Of a DNA stretch of 64,000 nucleotides, positions 37,033-44,825 are shown piece after piece. This DNA comes from Nocardia rosealba (lineage in GTDB: Bacteria > Actinomycetota > Actinomycetes > Mycobacteriales > Mycobacteriaceae). Numbering within the stretch: position 1 is the first letter of the stretch; the number at the start of each line of letters is the position of its first letter. The notes beneath the pieces were generated by a model. It was not told where the DNA came from and made no database searches. It saw nothing but the letters and a program-made list of their open reading frames with translations. Both the position numbers and the translations under genes were made by a program. The stretch spans positions 248,001 through 312,000 of the forward strand of contig NZ_JAIWNA010000004.1 in assembly GCF_020216065.1 (NCBI RefSeq), in the 5' to 3' direction.

Positions 37033-37076
37033 GTGGGGTCGCTCCTGCGGGGGTGGGTGAACATCCGTGCTGAAGG

Positions 37077-37145
37077 CGCGAGGGGCTGGCTCGCGTCAGG
37101 TGGTCAGCGGGCCGATGAAAGTCGAAGGCACCGGGAGATTCCCGG
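37077..37145 (-). promoter_or_regulatory. Two hairpins between the Cys leader ORF and sirA
   Basis: On the minus strand a CCGGGA/TCCCGG stem with three-base loop (37131-37145) starts 15 bases after the leader stop. A second CGCGAG/CTCGCG stem (37077-37095) lies nearer to sirA. Such structures could alternate with ribosome position on the leader. No U-run follows either, so a purely translational effect is more likely than termination. Confidence 0.4.
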
Positions 37146-37160
37146 GCGGACGCCGCTGCG

Positions 37161-37253
37161 CTACCGGTGGAAACCGGGCCGACAACAGGCGCTGCAGACA
37201 CGTTGGAAGTCGACGTGGCGACGGGCCACGAGTCGTACTCCAGTTGCGTGCAT
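37161..37253 (-). CDS. Cys-rich leader peptide of the sulfite reductase operon
   Basis: A 30-codon ORF starting MHATGVRLVARRHVDFQRV and ending CSACCRPGFHR, with three Cys codons close together near the end. The VARRHVD.QRVCSA pattern is that of the short leader peptides found upstream of sulfur genes in many actinobacteria. In mycobacteria a leaderless polycysteine ORF at the sulfite reductase operon acts as a cysteine-sensing attenuator. CACAAT sits at -12 to -7 from the ATG, so this mRNA is probably leaderless too. It lies 128 bases before sirA. Confidence 0.82.
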   Translation of the reverse strand: MHATGVRLVARRHVDFQRVCSACCRPGFHR

Positions 37254-37300
37254 GCGCCTATTGTGCCATGTCAGGGGGGTCGTTCCGACCGCAAGGAGAT

Positions 37301-37324
37301 ATTTCCCGCACTTTTGAGGGAAAT
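37301..37324. promoter_or_regulatory. Inverted repeat upstream of the sulfur leader ORF
   Basis: Arms ATTTCCC and GGGAAAT are separated by ten bases, about 50 bp upstream of the leader start on the minus strand. The position fits an activator or repressor site for the operon. The neighbouring divergent gene is on the other side at 37463. Confidence 0.35.
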
Positions 37325-37422
37325 CCCCTGGACGACCGTACCGTTCTGTGACAGGGGTCATATTTCCGGCCCGCGAAGTTATCGGCGATTCGACGGCGGC
37401 ACGCGTGTGTCAGGTGTCACAT

Positions 37423-37438
37423 CGGTTGACCTCAACCG
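37423..37438. promoter_or_regulatory. Palindrome upstream of the NTF2-like gene
   Basis: CGGTTGA and TCAACCG flank CC, a perfect 16-bp palindrome ending 24 bases before the ATG at 37463. It could be a repressor site. No dedicated regulator gene lies nearby. Confidence 0.35.
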
Positions 37439-37462
37439 CCGTTGAGGGCCCACAGTGATCGC

Positions 37463-37888
37463 ATGAGCAACGACGTCACCGTAGCGGGCCGGACCCCGGC
37501 CGGTCTCGACACCGAACTCGCGGCCATCCGCGCCGTCGTCGAGACCATCGCGCACGCGCAGGACAACGAACTGATCGACGAGTTCACCTCGGTCTTCCGC
37601 GAGGACGCGATCTGGACCACGGGCCACGGCAAGCGGCTGTTCGGCCGTCCCGCCATCGCCGAGTTCACCGCCGAGGTGCTGCCCGGCGCGACCACCCACG
37701 GCAAGGCGACCTACGAGATCGAGCACGTGCTGTTCCTGCGGCCCGACGTGGCCGCGGTGAAGATCCGGCAGAGCTACTTCACGCTGGACGGCGAGCTGTC
37801 GGGGCAGGGCACGCCCATGTACGTGATGACCAAGGAGGACGGCGCCTGGGTGCTCACGGCCAATCAGAACACCCCCGTGGTGGACTGA
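37463..37888 (+). CDS. SnoaL/NTF2-like protein (SgcJ/EcaC type)
   Basis: A 141-aa protein of the NTF2-like cone fold, with ELAAIRAVVETIAHAQDNELIDEFTSVFREDAIWTTGHGKRLFGRPAIAEF at its start and later strands IEHVLFLRPDVAAVKIRQSY and YVMTKEDGAWVLTANQNTPV. This pattern is typical of SgcJ/EcaC-type proteins, often annotated as oxidoreductases without known substrate. ATG 37463 is chosen because a palindrome and promoter lie upstream of it. It is divergent from the sulfur operon. Confidence 0.82.
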   Translation: MSNDVTVAGRTPAGLDTELAAIRAVVETIAHAQDNELIDEFTSVFREDAIWTTGHGKRLFGRPAIAEFTAEVLPGATTHGKATYEIEHVLFLRPDVAAVKIRQSYFTLDGELSGQGTPMYVMTKEDGAWVLTANQNTPVVD

Positions 37889-38104
37889 CCGCCCCGCCAT
37901 CGTGCACTGCCCGTCGCCGGCGTCCGGGCGGGGTTCGGACTTTCCGGCGACAGGCGCATAGCTGGGCCACGGGTCGCTCGCCCGGTCGGTCGAGCGGCCC
38001 GCGCGGTGCCGAGTCCGGCTGGGTCCCGCGTGGCTAAGCGTGGGCGCAACGACCGGTTCCGGGGCCGGACGCGGCAGTTCGCCGAGGCCCGGCAGACTGT
38101 AGGG

Positions 38105-39325
38105 GTGACTACCAGCGCAACTCCCGTGGCTCCCGTGGCGACACCGGCCGACGCCGAGCGCCCGGTGCTGCGCGATTTCGGGGGCGGTGCGTTCGGGGTG
38201 TATGTGCACGTTCCCTTTTGTGCCACACGCTGCGGGTACTGCGACTTCAACACCTACACGGCGGGGGAGCTCGGCACCTCGGCGTCGCCGCAATCGTGGC
38301 TCGAGGCGTTGCGTGGCGAGCTCGCCACGGCGGCGACCGAGTTCGACGCGCTGCCGAGCGCCACTCCACAGGTTTCGACGATCTTCGTCGGCGGCGGAAC
38401 ACCGTCGCTGCTCGGCGGTGACGGGCTCGCCTCGGTGCTCGACGCGGTGCGCGCGAACTTCACCCTCGCCACCGATGCCGAAGTGACGACCGAATCCAAC
38501 CCGGAATCGACCTCGCCGGAGTTCTTCGACCGCCTCCGCGCGGCGGGGTACACCCGGATTTCGCTCGGCATGCAGTCGGCCGCAGCGCACGTTCTGAAGG
38601 TGCTCGACCGCACCCATACGCCGGGCCGGGCGGTGGCCGCGGCGAAGGAAGCGCGCGCCGCCGGATTCGAGCACGTGAACCTCGACCTCATCTACGGCAC
38701 GCCCGGTGAGACCGACGCCGATCTGGACGCGAGCCTGGACGCGGTGCTGGCCGCCGGTGTGGATCATGTGTCCGCCTACTCCCTGATCGTGGAAGACGGA
38801 ACCGCGCTGGCGCGCAAGGTCCGCCGTGGTGAACTGCCCGCACCCGACGACGATGTGCTCGCCGCCCGCTACGAGCGCATCGACGCCCGCCTGGCCGAGG
38901 CCGGGCTCGGCTGGTACGAGGTATCCAATTGGGCCGCAAACGATTCCGCGCGCTGCCGACACAACCTCGGCTACTGGGCCGGTGGTGACTGGCTCGGTGC
39001 GGGTCCCGGCGCACACAGTCACGTGGGTGGTGTGCGCTGGTGGAACGTGAAGCACCCCGCCCGCTACGCCGACCGCGTCGCCCTCGGCGGTCTGCCCGCC
39101 GCGGGCTGGGAAGCCCTCACCGACGACGAGCGCTACACCGAACACCTCATGCTCACCGTTCGCCTGCGCACCGGCCTTCCCCTCGCCGACCTCGCCGCCT
39201 CCTCGCGCCCAGCTCTCGACCGTGTTCTCGCCGACGGCTTGGCCCAGGTCGTCGACGACCACCTCGTCCTCACCGATCGTGGACGACTGCTGGCCGACGG
39301 CATCGTCCGCGATCTCCTCGGCTGA
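38105..39325 (+). CDS. hemW: Radical SAM haem chaperone HemW
   Basis: A 406-aa protein with the radical-SAM motif CATRCGYCDF near residue 40, preceded by FGVYVHVPF, and further HemW signatures: FVGGGTPSLL, SLGMQSAAAHVLKVLDRTHTPG and DLIYGTPGE. It binds haem and delivers it to haemoproteins; older annotations call it oxygen-independent coproporphyrinogen III oxidase (hemN). GTG 38105 is preferred over the upstream ATG at 38006, since the sequence before it is Arg-rich and unconserved. Its M. tuberculosis counterpart lies at the same relative place near the sulfite reductase gene. Confidence 0.92.
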   Translation: MTTSATPVAPVATPADAERPVLRDFGGGAFGVYVHVPFCATRCGYCDFNTYTAGELGTSASPQSWLEALRGELATAATEFDALPSATPQVSTIFVGGGTPSLLGGDGLASVLDAVRANFTLATDAEVTTESNPESTSPEFFDRLRAAGYTRISLGMQSAAAHVLKVLDRTHTPGRAVAAAKEARAAGFEHVNLDLIYGTPGETDADLDASLDAVLAAGVDHVSAYSLIVEDGTALARKVRRGELPAPDDDVLAARYERIDARLAEAGLGWYEVSNWAANDSARCRHNLGYWAGGDWLGAGPGAHSHVGGVRWWNVKHPARYADRVALGGLPAAGWEALTDDERYTEHLMLTVRLRTGLPLADLAASSRPALDRVLADGLAQVVDDHLVLTDRGRLLADGIVRDLLG

Positions 39326-39456
39326 GCGCCACCGACGCTCTTTCACCAACAGCTACTCGTCGTAGCGCCTTGCGCTGCGTGGTCTCGTCGGACTGCCCCC
39401 GTGCCGGCCCTGGAATTCGTTCGCTCGTTCGCGGGGGTCGTGGCACGATCCGGCTC

Positions 39457-39990
39457 GTGTCCACATCACGAAGTGAGCTGCTGCGGTGGCAGTTCGATCT
39501 CGTCTGGTCGTTGTTCGAGTATCACCTCGAGCGGTTGCACGAGGAGGACTTCCTGTGGGAGCCGAGCGCCCTGTGCTGGACGATGCGCGAAGATCCCGCA
39601 GGCGGGTGGGTTGCGGACTGGGCGGATACCGAACCCGATCCGATTCCGGTACCGACGATCGGCTGGCTCACCTGGCACATCGGGTGGTGGTGGAGCGTGG
39701 CCATCGATCATCTGCGGCAGCGAGCACCACGTGAGCGAACGGATATCGCCTGGCCGGGACCCGGCGACAGCACCATCGAGTGGCTCCGCCGCCTACGGCA
39801 GGAGTGGCTCGACACGCTGAGCGAACTCGACGACGCCGACTTCGACCTCCCCTCCCGTTATCCATGGCCTGCCGACGTCGGCCTGACCGTCGCGCATCTG
39901 GTCGGCTGGGTCGATGCCGAACTGATGAAGAACGTGGCCGAGATCGGACAGCTGCGGTTGCAACGCGCGGTACGCGATGCCGTTTCGTGA
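39457..39990 (+). CDS. DinB-family protein
   Basis: A 177-aa four-helix-bundle protein. Recognisable DinB features are LLRWQFDLVWSLFEYHLERL at the start, GWLTWHIGWWWSVAIDHL with the first metal His, and VGLTVAHLVGWVDAELMKN with a late His. Many members are metal-dependent thiol transferases. The GTG at 39457 is about eight bases after a CACGAT element and fits a leaderless start. The protein is unusually rich in Trp. The partner thiol and substrate are not known. Confidence 0.85.
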   Translation: MSTSRSELLRWQFDLVWSLFEYHLERLHEEDFLWEPSALCWTMREDPAGGWVADWADTEPDPIPVPTIGWLTWHIGWWWSVAIDHLRQRAPRERTDIAWPGPGDSTIEWLRRLRQEWLDTLSELDDADFDLPSRYPWPADVGLTVAHLVGWVDAELMKNVAEIGQLRLQRAVRDAVS

Positions 39991-40179
39991 CGTCTTTTTC
40001 GTGGCATGGTCGCGCTCACCGCGGCTTCGGTTATCCCCCGGTCATCGGGATGATGTGGCCTGATGCACACCCATCGGCGGGGGTCGGCCACCGGGGTATC
40101 CGAACCGATTCTTCGGTGGGTTCGGGGCCGAAGATAACGATTGGGGGCGTAGGCTTCGGGTCGAAACCTAGGGAGCTAT

Positions 40180-40422
40180 ATGTCCACCGAACGGCACATC
40201 ACCCTCGTCCACGAGCAGAGCGAGTTCGCTGAAGCGCGCTCTGCTGAGAAGGCGGAGAACGCTCGTCAGTGCGCGGTCGCCGCACGGACGGTCGCTTCGC
40301 ATTCCAACGATGCCGAAGATTGCGTGTCACTGTTGGCCATGCTCGGCCTGGATGCCCTCGCGGGCAAAGAAGTGGGCGCCGCCCACTCACCCGCCCGCGT
40401 CGGCGCCGCCCGCCGCATCTGA
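40180..40422 (+). CDS. Small acidic/Ala-rich protein of unknown function
   Basis: An 80-aa protein starting MSTERHITLVHEQSEFAEARSAEKAENARQ. It has two helical stretches and a Gly/Ala-rich tail, with no TM or signal. TAGGGAG at 40167-40173 supplies a ribosome site seven bases before the ATG. I do not recognise a family. It stands alone, with a hairpin on its 3' side. Confidence 0.6.
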   Translation: MSTERHITLVHEQSEFAEARSAEKAENARQCAVAARTVASHSNDAEDCVSLLAMLGLDALAGKEVGAAHSPARVGAARRI

Positions 40423-40428
40423 TCGGCT

Positions 40429-40455
40429 CACGGTCGCCCACCCCGGGCGACCGTG
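40429..40455. terminator. Hairpin between two convergent genes
   Basis: Perfect 11-bp stem CACGGTCGCCC / GGGCGACCGTG with loop ACCCC, between the small protein gene and the convergent WXG/PPE-like gene. No U-run is present. Confidence 0.55.
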
Positions 40456-40479
40456 ACCCGACTCCTCCACCCGCGGACA

Positions 40480-41850
40480 TCAATACCTCCGCACCGTGGA
40501 CCCGTGCCCGTCACCCCGCACCCCACCGATCACCCCATCGGTAATGGTCGGCGCCGGTCGACCGAGCAACACCTCGGTATTGGCCGAGGTGATCAAGTAC
40601 TCCGGCACCCCACGGGCGTGCTCCTCCTGCTCTGTGTCAGGCACACCCGGCGCCGGCGCAACGTAGTGGAACCACCGCGCGGCCACCTGCCCCGCGCCGG
40701 ACGCCTTCGTCTCGACTCCCGCATCGCCCGCCGTCGGCGCATTTCCTGCCGGGGCCCTATCCGCCGCTAGTACGTTGCCTGTTGGGGCGTTGTTTGCGGC
40801 GACTGCGTTGCCAGCCAGAGCGTCGTTTGCGGTCAACGCCATACTTGCGAGCGCGATGCGGTCTGCGAATGTATTGCGTGCCGCCGCACCGGGGCTATCA
40901 GCCTCTGTGTTCGCCTGGCCTGCCTCGCGTTGCCCGCTGCTCGAGCTCGGGCCACCGCAGGCATTCGGCCCTGGGGATTCACCGACACGCATCACATCGA
41001 CCTTCGCCGCGCCGACGTCCAGTGCGCCTGCTGTTCCTTCGCCACCGGCTCCGATGCGGATACCCGTCGCAGCTCCGCTCGCGCCGTCGAGGTTCGCGTC
41101 GAATCGCCTTGTGTCAGTACCCGGCAGGTCAGCGAGGGAACTGGGCACCGCGCCGGTAACGGCAGACCGATCCACATCGTGGCCCGAAGACGCTGCGGGC
41201 CCGGATGATTCGTCGCATGTTCTCTGCACATTCGCGTCAATGGCAGGGTCGGTCCCGATGGGTCGGTAATGCTCGGGGCCCGGGACTACGTGGGCCGGCA
41301 AGGGCGTGGGCAGGTCGTTGCCGAGAGGGCCGCCGTTCCCAGTAGTCGCGTCGAGAGGAATTGGCCGCAGTATCAAAGGAATTCGGCTGAAGATCTCGCC
41401 GAAAGGCCGGATGTAGCGATCACGCATGGCGGCTCTCGCCTCTTCTTCCCGGATGCCGGCCTCCCGCATGCCACCCGAATCGGTGGACCACACCGGCACA
41501 GCGGACTCCTCGACGATTTCGGGAATCGCGTACTTGGTCGCGACTACCGCGTCGGCCGCCGCCTGCACCAGAACGGAGATGGCATGGACCGCGGCGACGA
41601 GTTCCCGTGCCTGATCGAGATATCGCCGGATGGAAGACATCGCGACCTCCGCACCGACACCCGACCAGGCCGCCGGCAGCCCCACGCTGATCGCGTGATC
41701 GAAGGCATCCAGCCCCTCTTCCCAGCACCGCGCCACCTGCTGGAACGTGTCCGCTTGTGCGACAGCATCGGTGGCATCGAGGGATGAGAACACCTCGGTG
41801 ATCTCTCGATGCCGCCAATGGTGGACGTTCTCACCACCGCCCGGCGTCAT
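40480..41850 (-). CDS. Probable ESX/type VII secretion substrate with WXG-like N-domain
   Basis: A 456-aa protein. Residues 1-120 are helical and contain LPAAWSGVGAEVAMSSIRRYLDQAR, with a W-x-G between two helices as in WXG100/PPE-type proteins. The middle is Ala/Gly/Pro/Asn-rich and repetitive, including several NxxAGN-like units near residues 335-380. The end is compact: GVPEYLITSANTEVLLGRPAPTITDGVIGG, a tail form that recurs among nocardial ESX-associated proteins as I remember them. The upstream gene overlaps by ATGA and encodes a smaller helical protein, giving a PE/PPE-like pair. No secretion-machine genes are in the window. Confidence 0.65.
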   Translation of the reverse strand: MTPGGGENVHHWRHREITEVFSSLDATDAVAQADTFQQVARCWEEGLDAFDHAISVGLPAAWSGVGAEVAMSSIRRYLDQARELVAAVHAISVLVQAAADAVVATKYAIPEIVEESAVPVWSTDSGGMREAGIREEEARAAMRDRYIRPFGEIFSRIPLILRPIPLDATTGNGGPLGNDLPTPLPAHVVPGPEHYRPIGTDPAIDANVQRTCDESSGPAASSGHDVDRSAVTGAVPSSLADLPGTDTRRFDANLDGASGAATGIRIGAGGEGTAGALDVGAAKVDVMRVGESPGPNACGGPSSSSGQREAGQANTEADSPGAAARNTFADRIALASMALTANDALAGNAVAANNAPTGNVLAADRAPAGNAPTAGDAGVETKASGAGQVAARWFHYVAPAPGVPDTEQEEHARGVPEYLITSANTEVLLGRPAPTITDGVIGGVRGDGHGSTVRRY

Positions 41851-42242
41851 CGGGCACCGACCGCGAACAGATCACGCGTCCCCAGCGCGGCTTCCGCGTC
41901 GGTCAGACGCAGGGCCCACTCTTCGTCGACCGCCACCAGCCGGTCCCGCGCGATCCGATACACCTCGCGGAGGTCACCGACGATCCGGCGGTGCGCCTCC
42001 ATCGCGGCACCCACCGCTTCCGCCGCCTCCCGGAACCGGCCGACCAGCGCGGGCCCGGAGATCAGCCGCCCGTCACCTTCCCCGAGACCCCAGTGCGTCT
42101 GCGAACGGATCTGCCCGGCAAGCAACGACACCCTCTCGACTACCTCGAGAAGCGTCACACACGCCCGATCTATCCCGGCGAATTCCTCCGGCCACACCAC
42201 GACCGCAGAGTCACCCCGGCACCACTCGTCACCGAATCGCAT
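41847..42242 (-). CDS. Small helical partner of the WXG/PPE-like protein
   Basis: A 131-aa, almost entirely helical protein with two long helices (about residues 22-50 and 65-120) joined around THWGLGEGDG. Its size, its coupling by ATGA overlap and its helix-turn-helix arrangement are like PE or EsxA-type partners that form a four-helix bundle with a PPE/WXG protein. This reading is inferential. There is no signal peptide. Confidence 0.6.
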   Translation of the reverse strand: MRFGDEWCRGDSAVVVWPEEFAGIDRACVTLLEVVERVSLLAGQIRSQTHWGLGEGDGRLISGPALVGRFREAAEAVGAAMEAHRRIVGDLREVYRIARDRLVAVDEEWALRLTDAEAALGTRDLFAVGAR

Positions 42243-42336
42243 AGCAAACCCCTCCCGCCCCGGAAAAGCGCTGGTAAAGCGCCTGATTCACGACCGAACG
42301 TACGCTGGGCGCAATACCGCGACAAGCCCCGATCCT

Positions 42337-42370
42337 CGCCCTGTGGATAACTCCGCCCTGTGGAGAACTC
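42337..42370. promoter_or_regulatory. Tandem 17-bp repeat containing DnaA-box-like sequences
   Basis: CGCCCTGTGGATAACTC at 42337-42353 is directly repeated at 42354-42370 with one change (GATAAC to GAGAAC). The first copy contains TGTGGATAA at 42342-42350, the perfect complement of a TTATCCACA DnaA box; the second has TGTGGAGAA. It lies in the 254-bp gap between the WXG-like pair and hrcA, which otherwise shows no gene. No CIRCE element is present in that gap. Confidence 0.6.
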
Positions 42371-42496
42371 ACCGGAGAACGAGACAATTTAGACTGGACT
42401 GCAAGACGCCCCGAGCGCCCGCGTGCGAGTCTGTGCCCAGCACTACAAGCAACGCGGGCCGACGACGTACCCGGCACGAGCGAGGAGGTGGGGTCG

Positions 42497-43531
42497 ATGG
42501 CTTCGAGCACCGAAGATCGGCGATTCGAGGTCCTGCGAGCGATTGTCGCGGACTACGTCGCCACCAAGGAACCGATCGGCTCGAAGTCGCTGGTCGAACG
42601 GCACAATCTCGGAGTGTCCAGCGCCACCGTCCGTAACGACATGGCGGTCCTGGAAGCGGAGGGGTACATCACCCAGCCGCACACGAGTTCCGGGCGCGTG
42701 CCGACCGACAAGGGCTACCGAGAATTCGTCGACCGGATCGCCGAGGTGAAGCCGCTCTCGGGCGCCGAACGCCGCGCGATCATGGAATTCCTCGAATCCG
42801 GCGTGGATCTCGACGACGTGTTGCGCCGAGGAGTGCGACTGCTGGCTCAGCTCACCCGCCAGGTCGCCGTCGTGCAGTATCCGACGGTGTCGGCGTCGAC
42901 CGTGCGCCACATCGAGGTCGTCGCGCTCAATCCCGCCCGCCTGTTACTGGTCGTCATCACCGACACCGGTCGCGTCGATCAGCGCATCGTCGACCTCGGC
43001 GCGGTGATCTCCGAGGACGACCTCGCCGCCGTGCGTGGCCTGCTCGGCGGCGCGATGGACGGCAAACTGCTCTCGGTGGCCAGCGCGTCGGTGGCCGGAC
43101 TGCCCGAACGCGCGCCGGCCAAGATCCGCGATGTGCTGATCCGGGTGTCGACCGTGCTGGTGGAAACTCTGGTCGAGCACCCGGAGGAGCGTTTGGTGCT
43201 CGGCGGCACCGCCAACCTCACTCGCAATGTCGCCGACTTCGGTTTCCCCGGCTCGCTGCGCACCGTGCTCGAGGCGCTCGAGGAACAGGTCATCGTGCTG
43301 AAGCTGCTGGCGGCCGCCCAGCAGCCGGGTCAGGTGACCGTGCAGATCGGCGAGGAGACCCAGGTCGAGCAGATGCGCGGCACCTCCGTGGTGTCCACCG
43401 GATACGGCGCGGCGGGCGCGGTGCTGGGCGGTATGGGCGTGCTCGGCCCGACCCGGATGGACTATCCCGGCACCATGGCGTCGGTGGCGACCGTTGCCCG
43501 CTATATCGGCGAGGTCCTGGCCGAAAGGTGA
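42497..43531 (+). CDS. hrcA: Heat-inducible transcriptional repressor HrcA
   Basis: A 344-aa repressor. ATG 42497 is nine bases after AGGAGG. The winged helix includes VLRAIVADYVATKEPIGSKSL and VSSATVRNDMAVLEAEGYITQPHTSSGRVPTDKGYREFVD, the family hallmark. The C-terminal GAF-like domain includes GGTANLTRN and ends GPTRMDYPGTMASVATVARYIGEVL. HrcA binds CIRCE elements before groE-type genes; none is visible in this window. It lies upstream of dnaJ as in other actinobacteria. Confidence 0.95.
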   Translation: MASSTEDRRFEVLRAIVADYVATKEPIGSKSLVERHNLGVSSATVRNDMAVLEAEGYITQPHTSSGRVPTDKGYREFVDRIAEVKPLSGAERRAIMEFLESGVDLDDVLRRGVRLLAQLTRQVAVVQYPTVSASTVRHIEVVALNPARLLLVVITDTGRVDQRIVDLGAVISEDDLAAVRGLLGGAMDGKLLSVASASVAGLPERAPAKIRDVLIRVSTVLVETLVEHPEERLVLGGTANLTRNVADFGFPGSLRTVLEALEEQVIVLKLLAAAQQPGQVTVQIGEETQVEQMRGTSVVSTGYGAAGAVLGGMGVLGPTRMDYPGTMASVATVARYIGEVLAER

Positions 43532-43664
43532 CCGCCGGGTCGGCGGCGACCGTGCGGGCACTGTTATGGTCGGTACTTCGACCGGGGTAAAGTTGAGTCG
43601 AACAGACTAAAGGATGCGCCCGGCGTTCGGCTGGACCACAGCGACCAAGGACTAGAGAACTCAA

Positions 43665-44819
43665 GTGGCACGGGATTACTACGGACTGCTCGGCGTCGGC
43701 AAGAATGCCACCGACCAGGAGCTCAAGCGCGCGTACCGCAAACTCGCCCGCGAACTGCACCCCGACGTGAACCCGGACGAGGCCGCGCAGGCCAAGTTCA
43801 AGGAAGTGTCCACCGCCTACGAGGTGCTGACCGACCCGGAGAAGCGCCGGATCGTCGACCTCGGCGGTGACCCGCTCGAAAACGGCGGCGGCGGTGCGGG
43901 ATTCAGCGGTGCCGGGTTCGGCGGTCTCGGTGATGTGTTCGAGGCGTTCTTCGGCGGGATGAGCGGCCAGGGCGGCGGTGCGCGCAAGCCGCGCGGCCGC
44001 GTGCAGCCCGGCGCCGACTCGCTGATCCGCACCAGGCTGAGCCTGGCCGAGTGCGCGGTGGGCGTCACCAAGCACCTCACCGTCGATACCGCCATCCTCT
44101 GCGACCTCTGCCACGGCGCGGGCACCAACGGCAACTCCAAGCCGGTGCGCTGCGAAACCTGTGGCGGCGCGGGCGAAGTGCAGTCGGTACAGCGCTCGTT
44201 CCTCGGCCAGGTGCTCACCTCGCGTCCCTGCCCGACCTGTCGCGGCGCGGGCGAGGTCATCCCCGACCCCTGCACCAAGTGTGGTGGCGACGGCCGCGTG
44301 CGTGCGCGCCGCGAGATCGCCGCGCCGATCCCGGCCGGTGTCGCCAACGGCATGCGGGTGCGCTTGGCCGCTCAGGGTGAGGTCGGCCCCGGCGGTGGCC
44401 ATGCGGGCGACCTGTACGTCGAGGTCGTCGAGCAGCCGCACGACACGTTCGTCCGCGACGGCGACGACCTGCACTGCACCGTTCGGGTCCCGATGGTCGA
44501 CGCGATCCTCGGCACCACCGTGGTCGTCGACACCATCCTCGACGGGCCCACCGAACTCACTATCGGCCCGGGCACCCAGCCGGGTGAGGTCATCCACTTG
44601 CGCGGACACGGCATGCCCCGGTTGCGTTCGGGCGCGCGCGGCGACCTGCTGGCCCACCTCGACATCGTGGTGCCGACCAAGCTCGACGGCAAGCAGACCG
44701 AACTGCTGCGCAAGTTCAAGGGCATGCGTGACAAGGATCGCGCCGAGGTGATGTCGTCGCAGTCCGAGCACAACAGCGGCCTGTTCGCCCGGCTGCGCGC
44801 CTCGTTCAGCGGTCGCTGA
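43665..44819 (+). CDS. dnaJ2: Chaperone DnaJ (DnaJ2-type)
   Basis: A type I J-protein of 384 aa from GTG 43665. The J domain has the HPD motif (ARELHPDVNPDE). A Gly/Phe region follows, then the zinc domain with four CxxCxGxG-type repeats (CDLCHGAG, CETCGGAG, CPTCRGAG, CTKCGGDG), then substrate-binding beta domains. It stimulates DnaK ATPase and delivers clients. Location after hrcA identifies it as the DnaJ2 paralogue; dnaJ1 would be near dnaK elsewhere. Confidence 0.95.
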   Translation: MARDYYGLLGVGKNATDQELKRAYRKLARELHPDVNPDEAAQAKFKEVSTAYEVLTDPEKRRIVDLGGDPLENGGGGAGFSGAGFGGLGDVFEAFFGGMSGQGGGARKPRGRVQPGADSLIRTRLSLAECAVGVTKHLTVDTAILCDLCHGAGTNGNSKPVRCETCGGAGEVQSVQRSFLGQVLTSRPCPTCRGAGEVIPDPCTKCGGDGRVRARREIAAPIPAGVANGMRVRLAAQGEVGPGGGHAGDLYVEVVEQPHDTFVRDGDDLHCTVRVPMVDAILGTTVVVDTILDGPTELTIGPGTQPGEVIHLRGHGMPRLRSGARGDLLAHLDIVVPTKLDGKQTELLRKFKGMRDKDRAEVMSSQSEHNSGLFARLRASFSGR

Positions 44820-44825
44820 GGCCCG

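Noticed and set aside
39040..39456. Longer N-terminus for the DinB protein
   Set aside because: This stretch overlaps hemW in another frame and is Arg-rich; the GTG at 39457 starts the four-helix domain.
42243..42496. CIRCE element for HrcA
   Set aside because: No TTAGCACTC-N9-GAGTGCTAA or near match could be seen in this gap or between hrcA and dnaJ.
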